Assembly (NCBI GenBank): GCA_017538965.1
Contig: JAFYHU010000009.1
Location: 1 to 33,596, forward strand
DNA: 33,596 nucleotides
Direction: 5' to 3'
Source of the DNA: Oscillospiraceae bacterium
Lineage (GTDB): Bacteria; Bacillota; Clostridia; Oscillospirales; Oscillospiraceae
Shown: positions 23,415-31,114 of the stretch, piece after piece
Position numbering within the stretch: the first letter of the stretch is position 1
Layout: every line of letters begins with the position of its first letter
The notes under the pieces: generated by a model
What the model was told of the DNA's origin: nothing
Database searches by the model: none
The model's input: the letters and a program-made list of their open reading frames with translations, nothing else
Made by a program: the position numbers and the translations under genes

Positions 23415-25793
23415 TCAGACCGCCTCTCGGAAGTGCGCGGTGCGGTAGATGATCGAGTTCTGGGCGTCGCGGTCCAGCTCGGTAAAGTAGGCCATGTAAC
23501 CTGCCACCCGGACCATGAGGCCGCGGTAGTTCTCGGGATGTTCCTGCGCTTTTCGCAGGGTTTCGTCATCGACAACGTTGATCTGAATATGCTCGCCGCC
23601 GTACTGGAAGAAGGTGCGGATCACGCCTTCGATGGCCTGCAGGCCTTTCTCCCCGCTGACTCCCTGCGGGTCAAAACGGATATTGAACAGGGCGCCGTCA
23701 TGGAAATTCTCCATGCCGGTCGAGGCAACCGACTTGACCGTGGCCGTGGGGCCCTTGATATCCCGACCCATCATGGGGGATGCGTTATCGCAGAAAGCCT
23801 CGCCGGCAAGCCGCCCGTCGGGGGTCGCGCCGCAGACCGCGCCGTGGGAGACGTTGACGGTCTGAGAGAGGTTGGAGAAGGAATAATATCCGCCGCGGGC
23901 ATCTTTCCAGGACTGCACATTCGAAGCGATGAACTGGATCATCTCACGATAGACGGCGTCGGCATGTTCATCGTCGTTGCCGAACTTCGCCGGCTTGTTG
24001 ATCAGCAGCTGACGGATGCGCTCGTCGCCTTCGAAATTCCGGTCCAGAACGCGGATCAGCTCATCCATGCTGAGATCGTGATCCTCAAAGACGCACTTTT
24101 CAATGGCAACCAGCGAGTCGGCCAGGTTGGCTGCACCCGTTACAAACATCCCTGCGGTCGAGTACTTCGCTCCGCCTTCCTGGACGGAACGGCCGGACTC
24201 CACGCAGCCTTTCGTCACCATGGAAGCAAAAATCACGGGATAGCGCGTGGCATGGTAGGGCTGCATTCTGTTATAGCCGATCCGAATCTTGTCGTAGAAA
24301 TAAAGCAGCTGCTTCTTGACCGCCGCCTTCAGTTCCTCAATGTCCCGGAAGTCCCGCGGGTCGCCGGTCTGCAGGCCCATGAGGTCACCGGTAGCGGGGT
24401 CGATGCCGTTGTGCAGCGTGAGCTCGAGCACCTTCGGGGCATTCACATAGCCCGCGTCGGGCGAGCCGTCCGTTGTGCCGCCGCCCGGGCCGGGCTGAAT
24501 GCAGCCGACAATGGTCCAGTCGCGCGCTTCCTCCAGAGAGCAGCCTTTGCCCAGGGACATTTTCATCGCCGCTTCGTCGTTGAAGAAGCCGGGATTGGCC
24601 ATGCCTGCCTGCACCATTTCACAGCCCCTGCGAATCAGCGCCTCGGGCGTGTTCTTCCACACACGGACCGCAAGAACGGGCTGGGTCGTCTGCATTTCGG
24701 CCGCCGCATCCAGGCAGAGGTAGGAAAGATCGTTCGTGGCATCCCGGCCGTCCGGCGTCTGACCGCCGACAATCAGAATCTGCCACATGGGGTAGCCGGC
24801 GAAGGAAGAGGCATACCAGCGATCACGCACTTCATAGACCTCGCAGGCCTTCAGATACAGGCATTCCAGCAATTCCAGCGCGCGGCCGGCCGGCAGCGTC
24901 CGGTCGATGATGACATCTTTTTCATAGAAGGGCCAGAGATACTGGTCAAAGCGGCCGAAGCCGCAGGCCGTCGTGCAGACCTCAATGTGGAAGTATACAT
25001 GCACAAACCAGATCAGCTGCAGTGCCTGCCAGAAGGTCTCCGGCGGGTTTTCGGGAACAACGCGGCAGTTTTCGGCGATCTGCAGAAGTTCGGCTCTCCG
25101 CTGGGCGTCTTCACAGACGGAAGCCTGACGTTCCGCCTCGTCCGCCATCCGGTGCGCATAGGTGATCAGGCCTTCGCACTGGATGATGCAGGCGTTCCAG
25201 AAATCGATCTTCCGCTGGTCCTCCGGGCTCTGGCTCTGCGTCGCGGAAATGTTGGAACGGCACTCGTCCATATAGCCGCGCAGGCCGACCCGGAGCAGCT
25301 TTTCATGGTCGCAGGTGGTTTCGCCCGAGACACCGTTTCGCAGGCCGACGGAGATCAGGTCCTCCCGCCGCGCCTTTTCAATGTCCGGCGGCAGAACCCG
25401 GCAGGCTTCATCTTCCATGGACCGGCCGATCCAGTACTCCTTCAGGGTGCGGACAATCTGTTCCCGGTCTTCCGGCGCGATGTCATAGGGGTCGCACTTC
25501 CGGACCGGAAATTCGTCAATGTCCTTCAGATAGAAGTTTTCCGCCGATTGAAACTCGGGATGCAGATTTGCCCCGCGGTAGCGGTTGGTCGGCGTACCGA
25601 CAATCAGCTCGTCTTCCATCATGAGAGTGGTCATATGCTCCATGATGTAGCGGACAACCTCCGCCCGGAACACCGGAACCGCATCGCCGGCAAAACGCTT
25701 GTAAGCCTCCGTCTGCAGAACCAGCCGTTCGGCGGTAATGCAGGGTCGGGAGGCGAAATACTTTTCTCTCATCCTGCGGACTCTGTCGGTCAT
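23415..25793 (-). CDS. Glycyl radical enzyme of unknown substrate (PFL-like family)
   Basis: The 792-residue protein is a full-length member of the glycyl radical family. The radical site is RVAGY (762-766, Gly765) close to the C-terminus. The thiyl cysteine is Cys431 in VGCIQPGPGGG. Most characterised dehydratases, lyases and decarboxylases have Glu two residues after this cysteine (GCVEP); here it is Gln433. Pyruvate formate-lyase has a Cys-Cys pair, which is absent. Another conserved segment is FGRFDQYLWPFY (279-290). AAGGAG lies seven nt before the ATG. It lies 20 nt after an aldo/keto reductase gene and 6 nt before its activase, in an operon with a lysine riboswitch. No microcompartment shell genes are nearby. 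I cannot assign the substrate; a C-O, C-N or C-C cleavage giving a carbonyl product would suit the reductase. Confidence 0.9.
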   Translation of the reverse strand: MTDRVRRMREKYFASRPCITAERLVLQTEAYKRFAGDAVPVFRAEVVRYIMEHMTTLMMEDELIVGTPTNRYRGANLHPEFQSAENFYLKDIDEFPVRKCDPYDIAPEDREQIVRTLKEYWIGRSMEDEACRVLPPDIEKARREDLISVGLRNGVSGETTCDHEKLLRVGLRGYMDECRSNISATQSQSPEDQRKIDFWNACIIQCEGLITYAHRMADEAERQASVCEDAQRRAELLQIAENCRVVPENPPETFWQALQLIWFVHVYFHIEVCTTACGFGRFDQYLWPFYEKDVIIDRTLPAGRALELLECLYLKACEVYEVRDRWYASSFAGYPMWQILIVGGQTPDGRDATNDLSYLCLDAAAEMQTTQPVLAVRVWKNTPEALIRRGCEMVQAGMANPGFFNDEAAMKMSLGKGCSLEEARDWTIVGCIQPGPGGGTTDGSPDAGYVNAPKVLELTLHNGIDPATGDLMGLQTGDPRDFRDIEELKAAVKKQLLYFYDKIRIGYNRMQPYHATRYPVIFASMVTKGCVESGRSVQEGGAKYSTAGMFVTGAANLADSLVAIEKCVFEDHDLSMDELIRVLDRNFEGDERIRQLLINKPAKFGNDDEHADAVYREMIQFIASNVQSWKDARGGYYSFSNLSQTVNVSHGAVCGATPDGRLAGEAFCDNASPMMGRDIKGPTATVKSVASTGMENFHDGALFNIRFDPQGVSGEKGLQAIEGVIRTFFQYGGEHIQINVVDDETLRKAQEHPENYRGLMVRVAGYMAYFTELDRDAQNSIIYRTAHFREAV

Positions 25794-25813
25794 GGTGATG
25801 CTCCTTAGAGAGG

Positions 25814-26695
25814 TCAGTATTTTTCCATGGGGACCTTTTCGGTGGGGGCGGGGAAAGAACGGGACAGCCGGTCGATATCTTCTTCCGTCAGGCGGATATT
25901 CCGGACGGCCCAGTTTTCTTCGATATGTTCAAAGCCGACCGCCTTCGGCATGGCGGCCATGTCCTCGAGCCGGAGCACAAAGGCCAGCAGCACCTGCACG
26001 ATCGAACAGCCGATCCTCCCGGCAACGGCCCGGACGTTTTCATCGCGAACCATTTTCTCCTTGGACACGCGATCCTGCGTTACCAGAGCCCCGGCCTGCC
26101 CTACCGGGCAGTATGCCATCAGAGGGAGCCGTCTCTCGCGCTGCCAGGGGAGCAGATCGTATTCGATGCCCCGGCTGCCCAGGTTGTACAGAATCTGGTT
26201 CACGCTGCAGCGGCTGCCGTCCGGTACGCGCCACAGATCTTCCAGATCCTGCACATCGAAGTTCGACACACCCCAGTTCCGGATTTTCCCCGCTGCCTTC
26301 AATTCCTCCATGCAGCCGGCAACTTCCGCAAGATCCGTCTCTCCCCGCCAGTGGAGCAGGTACAGATCGACATACTCGGTTCCCAGCAGAGCCAGGGAAC
26401 GGTTCAGACTGGAAAAGATGCGCCTGCGGTTGGCGTTTTCCGGCAGCACTTTCGTTACGATAAACTGGTCCTCGCGGCGATAGCCTTTCAAAGCCTGCCC
26501 GACCAACAGTTCCGATTTGCCGTCGGCATACATTTCGGCGGAATCGATCAGACGAAAACCGAGATCAAACCCATGCCGCAGCCCGGCGATTTCCCGGGCT
26601 GCTTTTTCATCGTCTTCCGCCATCTGCCAGGTCCCCTGCCCCAGGCGGGGCATGGGGGTACCGTCCGGCAGAAGCAGGGTTTCCTGAAACGGCAT
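25814..26695 (-). CDS. Aldo/keto reductase
   Basis: The 293-residue protein has the complete AKR tetrad: Asp51, Tyr56, Lys82 and His115, in the contexts LIDSAEMY, IVTKVL and LLHWRG. It is a soluble TIM-barrel NAD(P)H-dependent reductase of aldehydes or ketones. The MPRLGQGTW N-terminus is typical. It begins 10 nt after the transporter gene with a poor ribosome site, so it probably relies on coupled translation. Its place between an importer and a glycyl radical enzyme suggests that it reduces the carbonyl product of that enzyme, or prepares its hydroxylated substrate; either order is inference. Confidence 0.9.
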   Translation of the reverse strand: MPFQETLLLPDGTPMPRLGQGTWQMAEDDEKAAREIAGLRHGFDLGFRLIDSAEMYADGKSELLVGQALKGYRREDQFIVTKVLPENANRRRIFSSLNRSLALLGTEYVDLYLLHWRGETDLAEVAGCMEELKAAGKIRNWGVSNFDVQDLEDLWRVPDGSRCSVNQILYNLGSRGIEYDLLPWQRERRLPLMAYCPVGQAGALVTQDRVSKEKMVRDENVRAVAGRIGCSIVQVLLAFVLRLEDMAAMPKAVGFEHIEENWAVRNIRLTEEDIDRLSRSFPAPTEKVPMEKY

Positions 26696-26705
26696 CGGAG
26701 AAGGC

Positions 26706-28262
26706 TCAGGCAGCGGCTTCCGCTTCGTCGCCGGTGCCGTACTTCTTGACGGCGGCGCGGTGCAGAACGATCATGGCCGCAACCAGCAGCGCGGCCGAGA
26801 CAATCAGGCCGAGAATGCCGTTGCCGGTGATGCCGATGAGAATATAGCCGACCAGGCTGCATGCCGCAATTGTGAGGGCATAGGGCATCTGGCTGCCGAC
26901 GTGGTCGAGGTGGTTGCAGCTTGCGCCGGTACTCGAGAGAATCGTCGTATCCGAAATGGGCGAGCAGTGGTCGCCGAAGATGGAACCGGCCAGGGTAGCC
27001 GCCAGCGAGGCGACGACCAGGTTCGGGGCGATGGCCTGGGCTACCGGGGCGACGATCGGAAGCAGAATGCCGAAGGTACCCCAGGACGTACCGGTGGAGA
27101 AGCTCAGGAAGGCCGCGAAGAGGAAGACCATCATCGGAAGAATCGCGCCGGGAACGCCCAGGGTCTGGAACAGATTGCTGACATACTCCGGCGTACCGAG
27201 CAGCTCACGGCAGACGCCGCCGATGGCCCAGGCCAGAAGCAGGATGACGCCGGCGGTGATCATCGGCTCCATGCCCTTGATGATGCCGGAGAAGAACTCG
27301 TGGAAGCTCATGATCTTGCGCGGGACATAGAGCAGCAGCGAGAAGAGAATCGCCGCGAAGGAGCCCCAGGTCAGAGCCTGACCCGAAACGCTGTTGCCGA
27401 GCGAAGCGCCGAACTGGCGGGCAACGGTGGGATCGTCGCTCCAGTATCCGCCGATGTACATCATGGAGAGAATCGAAACGATCACCAGCACCAGAATCGG
27501 GAGAAGCATATCCCAGAGGGTCGCGTTGGAAGGGGTCTCCATGTTTTCATAATCCTGATCGGCCGTAGCAGAGAGGTCGCCCTTGCGCGCCTTCAGCTCA
27601 AAGCGGTACATGGAGCCGAAGTCCCAGGAAAAGACGCAGATGAGCACAACCATCAGCAGGCAGAGCAGCGCGTACAGATTGTACGGCACCATGGCCAGAA
27701 AGCCGCTGATGCCCGAACTGAAGACGCCGGTGTCCACCATGTAGCCGCCGACCGCAGCGCCCCAGGTCGAGATGGGAACCAGAATGCAGATCGGAGCGGA
27801 GGTCGAGTCAATCAGATAGGCGAGTTTCGGACGGCTGACCCGATAGCGGTCGGAAACCGGCTTCATAACCGAGCCGACCGTCAGGGCATTGAAATAGTCG
27901 TCAATGAAGATCAGGCAGCCCAGCAGGGTGGTCAGCAGGGTTGACTGGGTCTTGCTCCTGATGACCTTGGACGCCCAGCGTCCGTAGGCCTTGGCGCCGC
28001 CGGAGGCGTTAATGAGATAGACCAGCGAGCCGAGCAGGAAGCAGAAGAGCATGATGTACCAGTCCGCACGCCCGAGAATCAGCTCGAACATGACATCGAC
28101 CGGAGCCACCAGCGGGTTCATGCCGCCGGCGAAGGCATAGATGAGAGTACCCGAGAGGACGCCGGCCACCAGAGAGAAGATGACTTCCTTGGTGATCAGC
28201 GCCAGCACGATCGCCACGATCGGCGGTACCAGAGACCATACACCTACGTAAACAGATTCCAT
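26706..28262 (-). CDS. NhaC-family transporter under lysine riboswitch control (LysW-like, probable lysine transporter)
   Basis: The 518-residue membrane protein has about a dozen helices and the NhaC-family pattern: WSLVPPIVAIVLALITKEV at the start, FIDDYFNALTVGSVMKPV, and STGTSWGTFGILLP with FGDHCSPISDTTILSS near the end. NhaC relatives include Na+/H+ antiporters and Na+-coupled organic-substrate exchangers. Those controlled by lysine riboswitches have been predicted to carry lysine (named LysW in comparative genomics), which fits here. An ATG four codons earlier (28274) sits directly on the ribosome site AAAGG. The ATG at 28262, about 11 nt after it, is my choice. It heads the glycyl radical operon. 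Confidence 0.85.
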   Translation of the reverse strand: MESVYVGVWSLVPPIVAIVLALITKEVIFSLVAGVLSGTLIYAFAGGMNPLVAPVDVMFELILGRADWYIMLFCFLLGSLVYLINASGGAKAYGRWASKVIRSKTQSTLLTTLLGCLIFIDDYFNALTVGSVMKPVSDRYRVSRPKLAYLIDSTSAPICILVPISTWGAAVGGYMVDTGVFSSGISGFLAMVPYNLYALLCLLMVVLICVFSWDFGSMYRFELKARKGDLSATADQDYENMETPSNATLWDMLLPILVLVIVSILSMMYIGGYWSDDPTVARQFGASLGNSVSGQALTWGSFAAILFSLLLYVPRKIMSFHEFFSGIIKGMEPMITAGVILLLAWAIGGVCRELLGTPEYVSNLFQTLGVPGAILPMMVFLFAAFLSFSTGTSWGTFGILLPIVAPVAQAIAPNLVVASLAATLAGSIFGDHCSPISDTTILSSTGASCNHLDHVGSQMPYALTIAACSLVGYILIGITGNGILGLIVSAALLVAAMIVLHRAAVKKYGTGDEAEAAA

Positions 28263-28280
28263 AGTTTGCCACATCCTTTT

Positions 28281-28320
28281 TCAAAATCAAAAGCAGCCGG
28301 TTGCGCGTCGCACCGGCTGC
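28281..28320 (-). terminator. Intrinsic terminator of the riboswitch (expression platform)
   Basis: On the minus strand GCAGCCGGT (28320-28312) pairs with ACCGGCTGC (28301-28293) around a 10-nt loop and is followed by TTTTGATTTTG. It lies between the aptamer and the transporter gene, just before the ribosome site. Its 3' arm sequence CGGCTGC recurs inside the aptamer (28504-28498), so that aptamer strand could pair with the terminator's 5' arm as an antiterminator when lysine is absent. Confidence 0.85.
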
Positions 28321-28365
28321 CTGAAACTTCATATGACAGATGCAGGACCATAAGGGGCCTTCTCC

Positions 28366-28541
28366 GTAATAATGAGCTCTCCGCAAACGATGCGACAGTC
28401 ATATGCATGTTCTGCATATGCCCAGGTCGGATTTCCGCTTCATCCGCCTTCGGCGTACGCCCCTTTTCCGTCGGCCGGAGATTGCTGGTCTCCTTTCGCA
28501 GCCGCGGTACTCTTGACAATACGCGCCTCTACTTTTATTAC
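28366..28541 (-). ncRNA. Lysine riboswitch (L-box) aptamer
   Basis: The 176-nt minus-strand leader has the L-box layout. P1 pairs GTAATAA (28541-28535) with TTATTAC (28372-28366). The conserved core AGAGGCGCG and AAGAGTA follows, and then GGGGCGTACGCCGAAGG, ACCTGG, GACTGTC and a closing GGAGAGCTC. The internal hairpins are a P2 tip (GGAG...CTCC), P3 (CGGAT...ATCCG), a perfect 8-bp P4 (CATATGCA...TGCATATG) and P5 (CGCA...TGCG), giving the five-way junction of this class. Lysine binding normally favours the terminator and switches the operon off. Identification is by recalled consensus and structure; a covariance-model hit would confirm it. Confidence 0.92.
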
Positions 28542-28548
28542 AGGTAAA

Positions 28549-28577
28549 ATTATAACAAACCGAAAAGTTCTTGACAA
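28549..28577 (-). promoter_or_regulatory. Promoter of the lysine riboswitch operon
   Basis: TTGTCA (28572-28577) and a perfect TATAAT (28549-28554) are 17 nt apart on the minus strand. Transcription should begin near 28542, exactly at the base of riboswitch helix P1. Confidence 0.82.
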
Positions 28578-28636
28578 TATTCGATAATCTACAAAAATCG
28601 CTCCGATATTGACGGGATTCCTGTCGTTTTTATCAA

Positions 28637-29911
28637 TCAGGCCCAGACGATCCAGATGATCAGGGCGCCTGTTACAACCGCGATAAGCGTAAAGGGAATG
28701 CCGATGCGGATGAAGTCGCCGGTGGAAACCTTGTAGCCTTCCTTCTGCAGAATGCCGATGCCGGCAATATTGGCGGAAGCCCCGACCGGAGTAATGTTGC
28801 CGCCCAGCGTCGCGCCGATCAGCAATCCAAAAGCAAACAGATACGGCTTGATCCCCATCTGCGCGGCGATGCCGCTGACAACCGGAAGCATGGTGGCGAC
28901 ATAGGGAATGTTGTCGATAAAAGCGCTGAGCAGCACCGAAATCCCGACGATCAGCACATAGGTAAACAGGACGGAGCCTCCGCCGATCCGGATGAACAGC
29001 GCCGCGATGGCATCAATGACGCCGGCCCGGTTGATGCCCTCGATCACCATGAACAGACCTGCCAGCAGGATCAGCGTCTTATAATCAACCGCTTTCAGGG
29101 TTTCTTTTACGAGACCTGCCGATTTTGTCCGGAGCATTTCGTACAGAATGCCGATCACGGCAAGGCCGCAGCAGATCATGCCGTTGGTGAGCTCGGGCTT
29201 GTTTTGAAACTGGGAAGCGACAATCAGCAGCAGAACCGTTCCGAGCATCAGCGCCGTCGGGACATAGTCGGCGACAACCGTCTTCACCTCGACGCTTACC
29301 CGTTCCTTTTCCTTCCGAAAGAGATACAGCAGGACGGGAATGGTCAGCAGCGCGCCGCCCTCCACCGCGAAGGCGATGCCGGGCCGTCCCTGAAACCAGA
29401 AGAAATCGTTGAAGCTCATGTTCATGTAGCCCGCCAGCAGGATCGAGGTGGTGTCCCCGACCAGCGTTGCCGCTCCCTGCAGATTGCTGGACACGGCGAT
29501 GGCGATGATCAGCGGGACAGGGTTGGTCTTCAGCTGTCTGGCCACGGCAAGTCCGACGGGCGCCACCATCAGAACGGTCGCGACATTGTCCACGAAGGCC
29601 GAAATGACCCCCGAAAACACCGACAGCACCACCGCCGCCCACTGGATATTCGGAACCTTCTGCAGCAGTTTTTCCGCCATGCGGCCGGGCATTTTGCTCC
29701 GGATAAACAGTTCAACCGTCGCCATGGTGCCCGCGAGCATCATCAGCACATTCCAGTTGATTGCGCCGGCGGCCTCCGCCGGCCGCAGAATGCCGAGCAG
29801 CAGGAACACCAGGGCGGTGACCGGCGCTATGATCCAGCGGAGGTCTGCAAAGGCCAGCAGCAGGATATACATGACGACAAAAATCGCCAGTGCCAAAAAC
29901 ATCGTGTTCAT
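28637..29911 (-). CDS. ArsB/NhaD-type (IT superfamily) permease
   Basis: The 424-residue protein has about eleven hydrophobic helices arranged as two repeats. It shows the ion-transporter-superfamily motifs SAFVDNVATVLMVAPV and SAFIDNIPYVATMLPV in equivalent places of the two halves, and GATLGGNITPVGASANI near the end. Members transport arsenite, Na+/H+, citrate or other dicarboxylates; the substrate cannot be told here. It starts 6 nt after the serine hydrolase gene, so it belongs to that operon. I see no clear terminator between its stop and the riboswitch promoter, so read-through is possible. Confidence 0.85.
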   Translation of the reverse strand: MNTMFLALAIFVVMYILLLAFADLRWIIAPVTALVFLLLGILRPAEAAGAINWNVLMMLAGTMATVELFIRSKMPGRMAEKLLQKVPNIQWAAVVLSVFSGVISAFVDNVATVLMVAPVGLAVARQLKTNPVPLIIAIAVSSNLQGAATLVGDTTSILLAGYMNMSFNDFFWFQGRPGIAFAVEGGALLTIPVLLYLFRKEKERVSVEVKTVVADYVPTALMLGTVLLLIVASQFQNKPELTNGMICCGLAVIGILYEMLRTKSAGLVKETLKAVDYKTLILLAGLFMVIEGINRAGVIDAIAALFIRIGGGSVLFTYVLIVGISVLLSAFIDNIPYVATMLPVVSGIAAQMGIKPYLFAFGLLIGATLGGNITPVGASANIAGIGILQKEGYKVSTGDFIRIGIPFTLIAVVTGALIIWIVWA

Positions 29912-29917
29912 AGGCTT

Positions 29918-31114
29918 TCAGTGCCGCGGGCTGTAACGGTCGGACTCCGCATTCCGGGGAGACCGTTCTTCCGTCCGGCGTTTTCTTCCTTTCTGATGAT
30001 TCCGGCTGAGAAACGTGACGGAACCGCCGATCGCGCTCAGCACCGCAATGCCGACAACGATCACCGCGGTCGGGACTTTGCGGGCCCCCTCTTCCACGGG
30101 GACCGGTTCTTCCGGCAGCGGTGCGGCAGCGGGCGCAGGATCGTCGGGCACTTCGGCCGCAGGAGCAGGCGCCGCCGTTTCTTCCGGAAGAGCCGGCTCG
30201 GTGCTTACAGGCTCCGGAGCCGGCGTCTCTTCGATCTGCTTTTCGTCCAGCTGCAGGGAATAGTCCGCCAGCCAGGCGCCTACCTCTGCAATTCGTTTCT
30301 GATACTCGCCGATGTTGCGGGTCATCACAACGACAATGATCGGCGTGGGGGTGTAGATAATCGCGGCGCAGTGGTTATTGTTCTTGGAGATGTGCGTCTC
30401 TTCAAAGGCGCCGTACTTCTGGGCAACGCCGTAGTCTTTCAGGGTCGGATCCGAATTGAAGTACTCGTACGGCTGGGCCTGCAGAAGATAATCGATTACA
30501 TGAGGAAAGGCTTCGTCTCCGCCCTCATACAGGGTCTTCATCACCTGGGTCATATAGCGGGCCGTATAGTAGCTGACATCCAGGAAATCCTGAGAGAAGT
30601 ACTCCTCCGGCAGGTCGGTGAACTTTTCCGTCATGTCACTGCATTTGCCGTTGTAGGTGCCGCCCAGATAGCTCACCATGGCGTGTCCGCTGTCGTTGTT
30701 GGAGTTGACCAGGGCCGTGGATTCCAGGTATTCCAGCGTGGTCCCGAGGACAATGCTTTCCGGCGTCAGCTCGCCGGCCGCTTCCTTCTCCGCCATCAGC
30801 ATCGAGACCGGGACTTTGTAGAGGCTGGCGGAGTACATCCAGATATCCGGGTGATAGAACCAGCAGTCGCTGGTTCCCGTATAGCAGAAGCCGACCGAGA
30901 CGTCCTGCCATTTTCCGTTCAGGTCATGTTCCTCGACAAAGCCGTCCATCCAGCGGTTCAGCGCTTCCGCATCGATGATGCCGCTGTCGTTTTCGAGATT
31001 GAGATCCGATTGTGCGCCGGTATTCTCGGCTTCCTCGGCAAAGGCATCTGCGGAAAGCAGGAGCAGCAGGGCCAGCAGAAGGCATGTGAAATTTTTAACT
31101 GTCTGTTTTTTCAT
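29918..31114 (-). CDS. Exported, membrane-tethered serine hydrolase (class A beta-lactamase/PBP-like fold)
   Basis: The 398-residue protein has a signal sequence (about 8-26). A SxxK-type catalytic domain follows, with SLYK (97-100), SNN (138-140, equivalent of SDN) and KYG (233-235, in the KTG position). A Pro/Glu/Ala-rich linker (about 295-345), a single membrane helix (348-370) and a strongly basic cytoplasmic tail complete it. The fold is that of penicillin-interacting serine hydrolases; an esterase, peptidase or peptidoglycan role is as likely as any beta-lactamase activity. Its ATG lies inside the end of the diguanylate cyclase gene (20-nt overlap), and the permease follows after 6 nt, so the three are translationally coupled. 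Confidence 0.8.
   Translation of the reverse strand: MKKQTVKNFTCLLLALLLLLSADAFAEEAENTGAQSDLNLENDSGIIDAEALNRWMDGFVEEHDLNGKWQDVSVGFCYTGTSDCWFYHPDIWMYSASLYKVPVSMLMAEKEAAGELTPESIVLGTTLEYLESTALVNSNNDSGHAMVSYLGGTYNGKCSDMTEKFTDLPEEYFSQDFLDVSYYTARYMTQVMKTLYEGGDEAFPHVIDYLLQAQPYEYFNSDPTLKDYGVAQKYGAFEETHISKNNNHCAAIIYTPTPIIVVVMTRNIGEYQKRIAEVGAWLADYSLQLDEKQIEETPAPEPVSTEPALPEETAAPAPAAEVPDDPAPAAAPLPEEPVPVEEGARKVPTAVIVVGIAVLSAIGGSVTFLSRNHQKGRKRRTEERSPRNAESDRYSPRH

Noticed and set aside
23415-25793. Pyruvate formate-lyase (PflB)
   Set aside because: The Cys-Cys active-site pair is missing, and the activase has the extra ferredoxin domain of non-PFL glycyl radical enzymes.
22608-25808. Very long open frame (over 1000 codons) opposite the glycyl radical genes
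   Set aside because: It is antisense to two well-identified genes; the GC-rich codon bias of those genes leaves the opposite frame open. Its translation has no domain signature.
26706-28262. Plain Na+/H+ antiporter for pH homeostasis
   Set aside because: The family allows it, but the lysine riboswitch directly in front makes a lysine-related substrate more likely.
28605-28630. Small hairpin with T5 after the permease gene
   Set aside because: The T run is on the plus strand whereas the permease is on the minus strand, and the stem is short and imperfect.
29918-31114. Antibiotic-resistance beta-lactamase call for the serine hydrolase
   Set aside because: It has SxxK and SNN, but KYG instead of KTG, no clear omega-loop ExxLN, and a membrane tail. 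The fold does not show lactam hydrolysis.
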